DNA of 64,000 nt from assembly GCA_041392665.1 (NCBI GenBank), contig JAWKLQ010000032.1, positions 62,001-126,000 on the forward strand, given 5' to 3'. Shown here one piece after another: positions 1 through 8,461 of the stretch. Position numbers and translations under genes: made by a program. This DNA comes from Flavilitoribacter sp020436695. Its GTDB lineage: Bacteria; Bacteroidota; Bacteroidia; Chitinophagales; Saprospiraceae. A model generated the notes under the pieces. The model saw only the letters and a list, made by a program, of their open reading frames with translations. It made no database searches and was not told the origin of the DNA. How positions within the stretch are numbered: position 1 is the first letter of the stretch; the number at the start of each line of letters is the position of its first letter.

Positions 1-135
1 ATAATGGCCTTCACGCCGGTAGAGAATATACCCTCCCAAAAGGTGCTTTCCAAATGCGGTTTTGAACTATTAGACGAAGTGGAAGAAGGTGGAATGGAAT
101 GTTATCTTTGGTGTTATGACGGGGACACAACCTGA
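1..135 (+). CDS. GNAT N-acetyltransferase, C-terminal fragment
   Basis: The reading frame is open from the first base to a TGA at 133-135, so only the last 44 codons lie in the window. The peptide carries the C-terminal GNAT signature, an Asn-x-Pro-Ser-Gln-Lys-Val-Leu-x-Lys-Cys-Gly-Phe stretch, which in RimJ/RimL-type acetyltransferases lies against acetyl-CoA and packs the last beta strands. Its substrate cannot be told from this fragment. Its last 22 bases overlap the 3' end of the convergent HMA gene. The family is fairly sure; the rest of the gene lies upstream of the window. Confidence 0.7.
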   Translation: MMAFTPVENIPSQKVLSKCGFELLDEVEEGGMECYLWCYDGDTT

Positions 136-356
136 ATATCGAAACCTGCATCCTCCACAGCTTCCACTATAGCTTCGATCGTAACATCTCCTTCCACGGT
201 TAGTATCTTATCCGGATTGTCGATATCCACTTTCCATTGATCGATGCCTTTTACATCATTCAAAAAACCGGTTACCGAGCGTATGCAATTGTTGCAGTTT
301 ATATTGGTCTTGAACGTCAATTTATCCATTACAAGTGACTTTTTATGCTTAAACAT
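114..356 (-). CDS. Small heavy-metal-associated (HMA) domain protein
   Basis: An 80-residue protein whose residues 10-75 fit a single ferredoxin-like HMA domain, as in CopZ-type copper chaperones and the N-termini of metal ATPases. The metal loop reads Asn-Cys-Asn-Asn-Cys, so both cysteines of the MxCxxC motif are present but the usual methionine is replaced. The pattern of V-x-G then a helix then AGFD near the end is typical. No metal ATPase lies beside it. A second Met at base 329 would give a 71-residue form closer to the usual chaperone length, and I cannot decide between the two starts. The gene ends inside the convergent acetyltransferase gene. Confidence 0.75.
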   Translation of the reverse strand: MFKHKKSLVMDKLTFKTNINCNNCIRSVTGFLNDVKGIDQWKVDIDNPDKILTVEGDVTIEAIVEAVEDAGFDIQVVSPS

Positions 357-446
357 TCAGGGCATGGATTTGGTTGTTATTAATTGACCGGCAAGCAGGA
401 TGCTTTTCATCAGTGTCTGCCGGTGAACTTGAATTATCTTTGCTAC

Positions 447-1352
447 ATGGACATCAGATTCGTACCAAGAGAGGAAATTGATAAGGTAAAATTCAACAGT
501 TGTGTGCACTACGCCACCAACGGAAATATTTTCGGCTATATCTGGTATCTCGACTATGTAGCTAAAGACTGGGACGCTTTGGTGGAGGGGGATTACGAAT
601 CGGTCTTTCCACTGGTCTGGCGTACTAACACCTTGGGTAAAAAAGAACTTTACCAGCCGGACCTGATGCGCGAACTAGGCATTTTCTCTATACACGTGCT
701 TTCAGCTAAAAGACTACAAGCCTTTATCGAAGCCATCCCGGACGAATATACCCGGATAGACATCCGGCTTAATGAACAGAATTTCCCCATCAAAGACGTT
801 CCTTATGAGCTGGAAGAGGTGGACAATTTCCAATTGCTGCTGACCTCTACTTACGAAGAACTCCAAAGCAAATTCCAACCGGAACTCATCCAGGCATTAA
901 CAATAGCGGAAGCGGCAGATCTATTGCCCACCACCAGCGTCAAACCGGAACAGATAGCCAAACTCTACCGGCAATATACCACCCGGAAAAGTGGCCTGGA
1001 CCGCAATTATCACGCCCTGCAACGCATCATGTATAATGCGCTGCACCGAGGTTGGGGTTTTGCCTCCGGTGTCCAGAACCGGGCCGGTGAATTGCTCGCC
1101 GCTAATTTTTACATCTATAGCCACAAAAAGGTGATGAGCCTGGTGCCGGTACAGTCGCCCGAAGGTAAAAAAGTAGAGGCTCTGTTTTATTTGTTCGATA
1201 TGCTCTTGCGTTCTCACGCGGGCAGGCCGCTTATTCTGGACTTCAATGTGGATGGCGATGCGAGACTGGCGCAGGCTTTCGGAGGAGAACGCACGGCTTA
1301 TTACCGGCTGTATAGTAAGAAACAGGCCTGGTGGAAGGTGTTAGCGGGTTGA
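447..1352 (+). CDS. FemAB/GNAT-like acyltransferase of unknown substrate
   Basis: A 301-residue soluble protein. The frame stays open upstream to a TTG at 384, but the ATG at 447 is a better start: the protein begins cleanly at MDIRFVPREEIDK and a promoter-like TATCTTTG ends four bases before it. The C-terminal half, with an ANFYIYSHKKVMSLVPVQSP strand followed by a helix and an LDFNVDG strand, resembles the GNAT/BioF2-like acetyltransferase fold seen in many Bacteroidota proteins. No catalytic residues can be named with confidence. It has no signal peptide, so it should be cytoplasmic. The fold is inferred by eye and the function is unknown. Confidence 0.6.
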   Translation: MDIRFVPREEIDKVKFNSCVHYATNGNIFGYIWYLDYVAKDWDALVEGDYESVFPLVWRTNTLGKKELYQPDLMRELGIFSIHVLSAKRLQAFIEAIPDEYTRIDIRLNEQNFPIKDVPYELEEVDNFQLLLTSTYEELQSKFQPELIQALTIAEAADLLPTTSVKPEQIAKLYRQYTTRKSGLDRNYHALQRIMYNALHRGWGFASGVQNRAGELLAANFYIYSHKKVMSLVPVQSPEGKKVEALFYLFDMLLRSHAGRPLILDFNVDGDARLAQAFGGERTAYYRLYSKKQAWWKVLAG

Positions 1353-1356
1353 TAAT

Positions 1357-2556
1357 CTACCGTCGCCGCGCCTGCTCATATTCATAAACGGCTCTTCCCA
1401 ACTCTCCGAAAAAAGGCAATCCAATTTCTTCGTACTCATACTCCCCGTCATTATAGATCTGGTTTTCATTCACGTGAATATTTCCTGCCAGAAAGAACTC
1501 GATCCCTTTTTCTTCATCCCGGATATAGGCCACATCAGTGAGGAAACCATAGGCCCAGCCCACTTTGTTATAAATGCGAATTGACTCGGGAATGGTAACG
1601 TCATCCCCCTGATCACCGTATATCCAGAATTTGACGTAATTATCGGATTTGCCCGAATAATCCGGATAACGGCTTTCCCGAGGAAGCCGGCACATCGACT
1701 GCCGGACAAAAGCATAATCCGATTCCGAGAGATTAAATCGTTTTTCCGGGGCTACCATTTCTGGAAAGATAACCGCTTTCAGTATATCGTGCAGAGATTG
1801 TAATGAGAAGTAGTTTTTCTGTCGAAAATCGAATGGTTCATACACCATTGAATCCGCGGTATTAACGTAACCTCTACCTCTGAGTTCGTTGGCCAGTTTC
1901 AACTGATGCTCTGCGCGACTGTGCACTTCCCCCTGATGATAAAACAGGGTATCGAAACGGTAGAAAGATACCGGATTGGTATAGCGATTGGACACTGTAT
2001 CAAATTCGGGGGCTGACAGGCGATGTAACAGACGTGTATCGGTATACCCTTTTTCCTGGAGCTTCCGGTTGGCATATTCCTGGCCCAGAAATTCATAGAG
2101 CCGGTTGTAGGCATCATTGTCGCTGACCAGAAAGATCTTGCGTACGTAATGCGCTACTGAAGGCAACAATTGTTCGGCGGTGGAATCGACCATTACCGGT
2201 GTTTGAGGTGGGCTCACGGCCCCGGTACGCATCGGGGTCCACTTATCCAGCCCCAGGATCCGCAACTCGTTCAGCTTTTCCAATGCCAGCAGGGCTGCGG
2301 GCATTTTCACCGTACTGGCCGGATAGAAATAGCTGCCTTCCTGCAGTCCGTAGGTGTAAGTGCGGAATTTCGGCTTCCCCTGCTCATCACGATCGACCTG
2401 AGTATAGATCACCTGTATCTCATAGTGTTCCGGATCCTGCGCCCAGGCCCCAAAGTTTGATTTCCCTTCCCGGATCAGTTGAACAAGTGGATCTATCTGT
2501 GCAGACAGGGCAAATGGGAATAGAATAATAGCGATTGTAGTAATGAACTTTCGCAT
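1357..2556 (-). CDS. Exported class A beta-lactamase-like serine hydrolase
   Basis: About 399 residues from the Met at 2556, which starts a clean signal peptide ending FALSAQ; an in-frame Met at 2565 is equally possible and the longer frame to 2637 is unlikely. The active-site Ser-Thr-Val-Lys (S81-K84) sits in PASTVKMP and a Ser-Asp-Asn element (145-147) follows, both diagnostic of the class A beta-lactamase/PBP fold. The third KTG-like element is degenerate (NKVGWAYG). The protein is about 100 residues longer than a typical resistance beta-lactamase and matches the Beta-lactamase2 group, many of which have no proven antibiotic activity. It probably acts on peptidoglycan or another amide in the periplasm. 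Resistance should not be assumed. Confidence 0.75.
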   Translation of the reverse strand: MRKFITTIAIILFPFALSAQIDPLVQLIREGKSNFGAWAQDPEHYEIQVIYTQVDRDEQGKPKFRTYTYGLQEGSYFYPASTVKMPAALLALEKLNELRILGLDKWTPMRTGAVSPPQTPVMVDSTAEQLLPSVAHYVRKIFLVSDNDAYNRLYEFLGQEYANRKLQEKGYTDTRLLHRLSAPEFDTVSNRYTNPVSFYRFDTLFYHQGEVHSRAEHQLKLANELRGRGYVNTADSMVYEPFDFRQKNYFSLQSLHDILKAVIFPEMVAPEKRFNLSESDYAFVRQSMCRLPRESRYPDYSGKSDNYVKFWIYGDQGDDVTIPESIRIYNKVGWAYGFLTDVAYIRDEEKGIEFFLAGNIHVNENQIYNDGEYEYEEIGLPFFGELGRAVYEYEQARRR

Positions 2557-2706
2557 GGCTTCCATCGTAGAGTATAGGTTGAATTGATTTGATAGCAAAA
2601 TCAGGATAAATACCGGAAGGTTCGATAGAACCGGCATCGTTTATTTTGGGTTTAGCAATTACGCTCTGGCGAACAAAAGGACCAACCCTACCAAATTGTC
2701 AATAAT

Positions 2707-3777
2707 ATGAGAATTTTTCAGTGTGGGAACTGCCAATTCCCGATCTATTTCGAAAATACAACCTGTCTCAACTGCGGATACGCCCTGGGCTACCACAGTG
2801 AGTACGATATGATGGTGCCTTTACAAAGGGACCACGAACACTGGACCCTTATTCCCGCCGATGGTCAAACATACCGATATTGTGCGAACTATCAGCACGA
2901 TGTGTGTAACTGGATATTGCCCACCGGTCGGGAGCAGGAATTCTGCGAGGCCTGTGCGCTTAACCGCACTATTCCCCACCTCAATTCGGAGGATAACCTA
3001 ACCGCCTGGCATCAGTTGGAAAAAGCGAAACACCGGCTGATCTATGGGCTTAAACAGTTGGGGCTTCCGGTAGTTAGTAAAAACGAACAGGCGGAAACCG
3101 GCCTGGCTTTCGATTTTTTATCCGATGAAAAAAATGAAAAAGGGGAGAAAAATATAAAGACCGGTCATGCCAACGGACTGATCACCATCAATCTGGCCGA
3201 AGCCGATTCGGTGCACCGGGAATGGATCAGAAGAAAATTATCGGAGCCCTACCGCACTCTGATCGGACATTTTCGCCACGAGGTGGGGCACTATTACTGG
3301 GACCGGCTCGTGCAGCCATATCCCGACGAACATGCGGCTTTCCACCGGATCTTTGGCGATGAGACCCAGGATTATGCTCAGTCGCTGGAGACTTATTATC
3401 AAAACGGTGCCGATCCCAACTGGCAACAATCCTATATCAGCCAGTACGCCACAGCCCATCCCTGGGAAGACTGGGCGGAAACCTGGGCACACTACCTGCA
3501 CGTCATGGATACCGTGGAAACGGCTTATTCTTTCGGACTCTCCCTGCATCCATCGATCACTTACAGCGATCTGTTGAAAAGCCAGGCTACTTTCGATCCA
3601 CATTCCGAAACAAACTTTGACCGGATCATCGACGCCTTCATTTCCATCACTTTTGCCATCAACAGCTTTAACCGGGGCATGGGGCTATCGGATGTATACC
3701 CTTTTGTCATCGCCCCGGCGGTGAAGGAGAAACTGCGGTTTATCCATAAATTGGTGCTTCCGTATTCGGCAGGTTAA
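2707..3777 (+). CDS. Zinc-ribbon metallopeptidase (Peptidase_Mx family)
   Basis: A 356-residue cytoplasmic protein with two recognisable parts. Residues 1-85 hold a zinc ribbon with CxxC pairs (CGNC near residue 6 and CLNC near 20) and further cysteines near residues 75 to 87. The rest holds the catalytic HEVGH motif of a zincin, in the phrase HFRHEVGHYYWDRL near residue 190, with a downstream WAETWAHYLH helix that probably supplies the third ligand and support. This arrangement matches the putative zinc-binding metallopeptidases of family Peptidase_Mx, whose substrate is unknown. It stands alone on this strand, and a short hairpin just after the stop may end transcription. Confidence 0.8.
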   Translation: MRIFQCGNCQFPIYFENTTCLNCGYALGYHSEYDMMVPLQRDHEHWTLIPADGQTYRYCANYQHDVCNWILPTGREQEFCEACALNRTIPHLNSEDNLTAWHQLEKAKHRLIYGLKQLGLPVVSKNEQAETGLAFDFLSDEKNEKGEKNIKTGHANGLITINLAEADSVHREWIRRKLSEPYRTLIGHFRHEVGHYYWDRLVQPYPDEHAAFHRIFGDETQDYAQSLETYYQNGADPNWQQSYISQYATAHPWEDWAETWAHYLHVMDTVETAYSFGLSLHPSITYSDLLKSQATFDPHSETNFDRIIDAFISITFAINSFNRGMGLSDVYPFVIAPAVKEKLRFIHKLVLPYSAG

Positions 3778-3780
3778 ACG

Positions 3781-3799
3781 CAGGAGTCAATCCTGTTTT
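3781..3799 (+). terminator. Weak terminator after the Mx metallopeptidase gene
   Basis: CAGGA at 3781-3785 pairs with TCCTG at 3791-3795 and is followed by TTTT. The stem is only five base pairs and overlaps the 3' end of the convergent epimerase gene, so this is a weak call. Confidence 0.3.
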
Positions 3800-4803
3800 A
3801 ACGCCGCTCCGGTCCCCGGCCCTTCCGCATATTCAATGATCCCCTGATCGATATGTACTCCGGTGGCCGGGTCGTTTTTCAGCAGCAGTGCGCCGTCCAT
3901 ATCCACATAATCCAGTAACGGCAGTAAGTGAGCTATAGCCGCAATACCCACCGAAGATTCGGTCATGCAGCCTACCATAACCTGCAGGCCCAGCGCTTTG
4001 GCCTGCCGGATCATACGCAGTGCCGGTGTGAGTCCTCCACATTTCATCAGTTTGATATTGACCCCGTGAAAGCGGCCGGCACATTTTTCAATATCGTCCT
4101 CCCGTTGACAGCTCTCATCGGCGATAATCGGAAGGGCGCTGTCTCGAACGACCTCTTTCATGCTTTCATCATCGGCCGGCGACATCGGTTGTTCGATGAA
4201 TTCGACGCCCAGATGCATTAGTTCGTTTGACAGATCAATGGTTTGTCGGGGTGTCCAGGCGCAGTTGGCATCCACCCGAAAGACCGCATCCGTATGTGCT
4301 CGTAAGGCCCGAATGATATCCAGATCGTAATCCGTCCCCAGTTTGATCTTGTACACCGGCCACGGCATCACCTGCATTTTGGCGATCATCTCTTCAATGG
4401 AGGCAATACCGATCGTATAGTTAGTGAGTGGCAATTTACCCGGATGCAGCCCCCAATGAGCATAGAGCGGTTTTCCGGCACGGCGGGCCGCCAGATCGTG
4501 GGCGGCTACATCGAGTGCACATTGAACGAAAGGATGATCATTCAGATCAGGCCGCATCATCTCCCAGAAGTCTTCGGCATTTTCCCAATGGCTGCTTTCT
4601 ATCTTGGAGCGAAGCCCTTCCAGAATGGCCTGCATTCGGTCCAGTGACTGACCGTAATAAGAAGTTGCCGTTGCCTCACCGTAACCCGATAATTCTCCGT
4701 CTTTTAATTCTACCACCAGACTGGGCTGATGCGTGCGTGCGCCGTGGGCAATGCGGAAGGTGTGCCGTAATTCAAGTTGAAATGGATGAAGTTTCAGTTG
4801 CAT
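3787..4803 (-). CDS. Dipeptide epimerase (L-Ala-D/L-Glu type)
   Basis: A 338-residue enolase-superfamily enzyme of the muconate-lactonizing subgroup. The whole catalytic set is visible: Lys-Ile-Lys (K152, K154) as one acid/base, metal ligands D178 in RVDAN, E204 in EQP and D229 in IADE, and the second base K251 in GVNIKLMK. The DxD element (DMDG, 301-304) near the C-terminus is characteristic of L-Ala-D/L-Glu epimerases, which interconvert murein dipeptides during cell-wall recycling. It lies 46 bases downstream of a predicted LD-carboxypeptidase on the same strand, which supports that pathway. The exact dipeptide could differ. Confidence 0.88.
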   Translation of the reverse strand: MQLKLHPFQLELRHTFRIAHGARTHQPSLVVELKDGELSGYGEATATSYYGQSLDRMQAILEGLRSKIESSHWENAEDFWEMMRPDLNDHPFVQCALDVAAHDLAARRAGKPLYAHWGLHPGKLPLTNYTIGIASIEEMIAKMQVMPWPVYKIKLGTDYDLDIIRALRAHTDAVFRVDANCAWTPRQTIDLSNELMHLGVEFIEQPMSPADDESMKEVVRDSALPIIADESCQREDDIEKCAGRFHGVNIKLMKCGGLTPALRMIRQAKALGLQVMVGCMTESSVGIAAIAHLLPLLDYVDMDGALLLKNDPATGVHIDQGIIEYAEGPGTGAALKQD

Positions 4804-4849
4804 GTTTGATGGATCGAAGTATTTCTTTGTGACAGAGAAAATGTTGCCC

Positions 4850-5896
4850 CTAGATCACGGCTGCTTCGAGCAATTCAATGGAGCCTTCAGCAACGTTCAT
4901 CCGGGCTTTGATACCTACCGGCAAGGTACATTGATCTGTGATATGTCCGAAAGGAAAACCATAAGCTATCGGACATTTGACCGATCCTAAACGATCTTCC
5001 AGCGTCTGGCTCAGGCTCAAGGACCGGTCATTTTCTCCAGCTTCACAACCGGAAAATACACCCAGCGCAATACCATTGGCAGTGGTAAGATCTGCTGACT
5101 GTCGAAGTTGGGTCAGCATGCGATCTACCCGGTAGGGTTTTTCTCCAACTTCCTCAATAAAGACCAGATGGCCGCCCAGATCCGGCAAATAACCGGTACC
5201 GGCCATGGCCGCCAAAAGAGATAGATTCCCTCCCAGTAAAACGCCTTCAGCTTCACCAGATCTCATTTTATTGTATCCATAGGCCGCATCTGTCTTTTCC
5301 CCATAGGTAGCCGGGCGCTGGATCGCCCAGGGACTTTTGCCTTCCATCAATACCGCCTCGATATGCAGCCGATTGTAATCGGTAAGTTCGGAAGCCCCCA
5401 CCGGACCGTGAAAACCAACGAGACCCGTCTTGAGGTAAATAGCATTCAGCAAGGCCGTAATATCACTGTATCCGATCAATACCTTGGGTCGGCTTCGAAT
5501 CAAAGCATAGTCGATATAAGGCAGCAATCGGCTACAACCATATCCTCCGCGTACACACCACACCGCTTTCACTTCATCGTCGGAGAAAGCATGATGAAGG
5601 TCTTCCAGGCGTTGTTGGTCACTACCGGCTACATAACCATACTGCTCCCGGATATACTTTCCCAGTTTCACGCGAAACCCAAAGGCTTCCAGATTCTTGA
5701 CTGCCTTTTCCAATCCCTCATCGTCGATATAACTGCCGGGAGAGATCAGACTGACCAGATCGTTTTGCTGCAAACGACGGGGTTTTATCCGACTGGATTC
5801 GGCCGGGTAAACAGCCGCTTTCAGTTGTGGTGTACAGCCTCCCAGCGTCAGCCCCAGGCCGGCCACCAATAATTGATTGAATGTTTTGCGGTTCAT
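4850..5896 (-). CDS. LD-carboxypeptidase, family S66, lipoprotein-type
   Basis: A 348-residue S66-family peptidase, the family of LdcA and MccF, which removes the terminal D-Ala from murein tetrapeptides. The nucleophile S144 lies in IGYSDITALL after the RGGYG loop (116-120), and the catalytic Glu (E248 or E249) and His (H318 in PFGHITD) are present. The N-terminus MNRKTFNQLL ends in a lipobox with Cys21, so unlike cytoplasmic E. coli LdcA this protein is probably exported and lipid-anchored. It is the first gene of a pair with the dipeptide epimerase, and together they would trim and epimerise murein peptides. Confidence 0.87.
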   Translation of the reverse strand: MNRKTFNQLLVAGLGLTLGGCTPQLKAAVYPAESSRIKPRRLQQNDLVSLISPGSYIDDEGLEKAVKNLEAFGFRVKLGKYIREQYGYVAGSDQQRLEDLHHAFSDDEVKAVWCVRGGYGCSRLLPYIDYALIRSRPKVLIGYSDITALLNAIYLKTGLVGFHGPVGASELTDYNRLHIEAVLMEGKSPWAIQRPATYGEKTDAAYGYNKMRSGEAEGVLLGGNLSLLAAMAGTGYLPDLGGHLVFIEEVGEKPYRVDRMLTQLRQSADLTTANGIALGVFSGCEAGENDRSLSLSQTLEDRLGSVKCPIAYGFPFGHITDQCTLPVGIKARMNVAEGSIELLEAAVI

Positions 5897-5914
5897 ATTA
5901 TTTTGAAAATCCGT

Positions 5915-7303
5915 TTAATCAGCTAAAGGTAAGATCCAGTCGGCATGATGGAAATATGGCCACGACTCGTCTGCCAGGTCAACCGATGGGTCAATATAAG
6001 TTTGGTAGGGCCGGTCGTTCAACCGGGCTTCGATCTCTGCAAATACCGCTACTTTTTTTCCTTCGGCAAGGTAGTGATCCCGCAAAAAGTGCGCAAACTG
6101 AAGGATCATATCCGGATGCGTATAAAGCTTGCGAGCCTGCCGGGTGGAAAGATAAGTCTGGGGTTGAACGACATCGGTAACACCCTGTTCATCTACCACC
6201 CGAAAAAATCCCCTCCCCTGTTTTGATCGTAACATCATGCGCCAGGAGTAGCGATGGCCTTCCTCCGTCCAGGCTACCGGTCCCGGAAAAAGATGATGCC
6301 TTAACGGCAACAAAATATGAAAAAACATGAACAGCACAAGTAGTACCGGCAAATACGCCGGAGCCGGCGAAACGGCAGACTGCGACGATGTGATCGGGTA
6401 TTTCAACATTCGATTTTCCCACTTATCGACCCATTTTTGAATAATCTTCCATCGCCCGGACAGTTTTGCGATCATTTTCCGGGGAAAATCCGGTGGAAAA
6501 TAAAGAGCGGTTAAGGCTACCGACAGATAAGGGAAGATACCGATGTTGAAGATCAGCATATTGAGCAGGTGAAAGCAAATGACCAGCGCGAACGCCCAGG
6601 GTCGGATACGTCGATTGAGCAGGAAGAAGGCAACCGTAAGATCGAGCATCACGCCCACATAGGCCATGAAGTAGGGCGTCCAACTCATCCCCAGAACCGG
6701 ACCGATCACCGGTAGACTGGATTTGTAAGCCATCCAGTCGACCAGGGGCACACCCCGCAACCAGTCACCGTTGATCTTGGCAACCCCTCCAAAGAAGTAA
6801 ACCACACCAATAAGGAATCGAAGCACGAACAGGCTTCGGAACGGGATAATATCTCTACGCTGTGCAGGATGCTTCCAAACAGCCCAACTCCATTGCCGGT
6901 CAGCCGGCAAAAAGATCATAATCACCGCCAGCCAGCAGAACAGATAACCATGATTGAGATAATTGGATTTTTCCAACAGGAAAGTATAGATATAGCCCAC
7001 CGCGAAGTAGATCGTAAAGAATCGATACCATCGCCCCACAATGATGCCCATTGCCGCTAAGATCAGGCTGATGAAGATGGCGGATATCCAGGGTTCCGGA
7101 AAAGGATGTACCCATTCAAAGCCGTAATAGCGAAACTGGAATTGCTGCGGATCAAAGGCATTTTTCTCCAGATGATAGTACAGCCAGGTCCCCGCTATAT
7201 CACTTAGTGCCAACACTCCAAATACAATACGGAAGAAAACCAGCGAAGCAATATCCACCGGCCGATCGAGTACCTTTTGATATTTTGTCAATAGTTCCAG
7301 CAT
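5915..7303 (-). CDS. HTTM-domain membrane protein (gamma-carboxylase-like)
   Basis: A 462-residue protein with several hydrophobic segments in its first 310 residues. It opens with the HTTM pattern (DRPVDIASLVFFRIVFGVLAL) and contains the family's KSNYLNHGYLFCWLA segment near residue 110, which corresponds to the active-site helix of vitamin K-dependent gamma-glutamyl carboxylase and its bacterial relatives. The C-terminal ~120 residues are soluble. Bacterial HTTM proteins are poorly characterised, so carboxylase activity should not be assumed. The gene begins 19 bases upstream of the LD-carboxypeptidase gene on the same strand and may be cotranscribed with it. Confidence 0.78.
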   Translation of the reverse strand: MLELLTKYQKVLDRPVDIASLVFFRIVFGVLALSDIAGTWLYYHLEKNAFDPQQFQFRYYGFEWVHPFPEPWISAIFISLILAAMGIIVGRWYRFFTIYFAVGYIYTFLLEKSNYLNHGYLFCWLAVIMIFLPADRQWSWAVWKHPAQRRDIIPFRSLFVLRFLIGVVYFFGGVAKINGDWLRGVPLVDWMAYKSSLPVIGPVLGMSWTPYFMAYVGVMLDLTVAFFLLNRRIRPWAFALVICFHLLNMLIFNIGIFPYLSVALTALYFPPDFPRKMIAKLSGRWKIIQKWVDKWENRMLKYPITSSQSAVSPAPAYLPVLLVLFMFFHILLPLRHHLFPGPVAWTEEGHRYSWRMMLRSKQGRGFFRVVDEQGVTDVVQPQTYLSTRQARKLYTHPDMILQFAHFLRDHYLAEGKKVAVFAEIEARLNDRPYQTYIDPSVDLADESWPYFHHADWILPLAD

Positions 7304-7514
7304 AACCCATCGTCAGCGAATAAAATACATTGTTTACAAGATTCTGTAATACAAAGATTGAGCCGACGGATTCTCTTACAGACGATTCGATATTACATGG
7401 TTCCACTGTTTCATGGCTATCATGTCAATGAGACAATGAAGCAATGGAGCAGGAGTAATATTATCTGATTTAATTGACAGTGTAATCGTAAACCCGTCAG
7501 TGAGTGTCTCTGGG

Positions 7515-8363
7515 CTAACGTCCGTCAGCGAATCGGCCGGAAATGATCCGTTCGATCCCACAATATACGTTCATCCGGTCATCCCGCAAAAAGCCGACCA
7601 AGGTCATATCATTGGCCTCGGCCAGTTCGACCGCCAGTGAAGTAGGAGCACCGACCGCAGCGATTACCGGTATGCCGGCCATAGTAGCTTTTTGTACCAG
7701 TTCAAAGCCGATCCGTCCGCTCAGCACCAGCAAATGTTCTCTCAACGGCAACGAACGTTCCCGTAAGCAGGCACCGATCAGCTTATCTACGGCATTGTGT
7801 CGCCCCACGTCTTCACGCAAGAGTAGCAATTCTCCCGACGCATTGAACAAGCCCGCCGCATGGATACCACCGGTGAGCTCAAATAGCGATTGATCCGCCC
7901 GTAATTTTTGGGCCAGACCACACAATACTTCCGCCGGTATCTGAGGATATCCTGGCTGGGGAAAATAACAACTGACCGCTTCCACCATCTCCAGTGCACC
8001 TTTGCCGCAAACGCCGCAGGAAGATGTGGTGTAAAAATGACGATCCAGCCTGGAAGGGTCTACCTTGACTGCCGGATCAAGAAAGATTGTCACCCGATTT
8101 AGTGCCGGGAGGGTTTCCACTTCCAGTACCTGCCGGATATCTCCGATGATCGCCTCGGTGAACAAAAAACCCAAGGTCAGCTCTTCATCCTGCCCGGGGG
8201 TACGCATAGTCACGGCTAGCGGGAGCCGCCGGCGCTGCGTTTTATGTCCGTATTCCAAACGGATCTCCAGCGGAGATTCTTCTACCAACTGGTCTTTGAG
8301 GCTGCCAAAATGCCCCGGCGATATGCGATGGATCTGACAGGAAGTGGTGCCTGTGGATGGCAT
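7515..8363 (-). CDS. fdhD: Formate dehydrogenase accessory sulfurtransferase FdhD
   Basis: A 282-residue protein matching FdhD over its full length. It shows LGFLFTEAII (64-73), the TTSSCGVCGK loop whose Cys116 and Cys119 carry sulfur, the GGIHAAGLF motif and the REDVGRHNAVDKLIG motif. FdhD passes sulfur from the cysteine desulfurase IscS to the molybdenum cofactor of formate dehydrogenases, which makes them active. No formate dehydrogenase or cofactor gene is in the window, so its client is elsewhere. Its last residues, GRFADGR, are encoded by one of the CGTCAGCGAA words that recur nearby in non-coding DNA, so the C-terminal tail may have been altered by that repeat. Confidence 0.93.
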   Translation of the reverse strand: MPSTGTTSCQIHRISPGHFGSLKDQLVEESPLEIRLEYGHKTQRRRLPLAVTMRTPGQDEELTLGFLFTEAIIGDIRQVLEVETLPALNRVTIFLDPAVKVDPSRLDRHFYTTSSCGVCGKGALEMVEAVSCYFPQPGYPQIPAEVLCGLAQKLRADQSLFELTGGIHAAGLFNASGELLLLREDVGRHNAVDKLIGACLRERSLPLREHLLVLSGRIGFELVQKATMAGIPVIAAVGAPTSLAVELAEANDMTLVGFLRDDRMNVYCGIERIISGRFADGR

Positions 8364-8424
8364 GGTATTGAGTTTGGTTAAGTGTATATAGATAGGCGTA
8401 AGTTTCTACAATCAGCCTCTGGTT

Positions 8425-8450
8425 GACTTACGACTTAAAGACTTACGACT
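8425..8450 (+). repeat. Two copies of the GACTTACGACT word
   Basis: Exact 11-base copies lie at 8425-8435 and 8440-8450, between fdhD and the BamA-like gene. The same word recurs in other intergenic regions of the window (15515, 32502, 32524, 58330, and 33160 with one change). Function unknown. Confidence 0.6.
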
Positions 8451-8461
8451 GATAACCCAGA

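Noticed and set aside
1357..2556. Antibiotic resistance gene
   Set aside because: The class A fold is clear, but the third active-site motif is degenerate and the length differs, so resistance is not supported.
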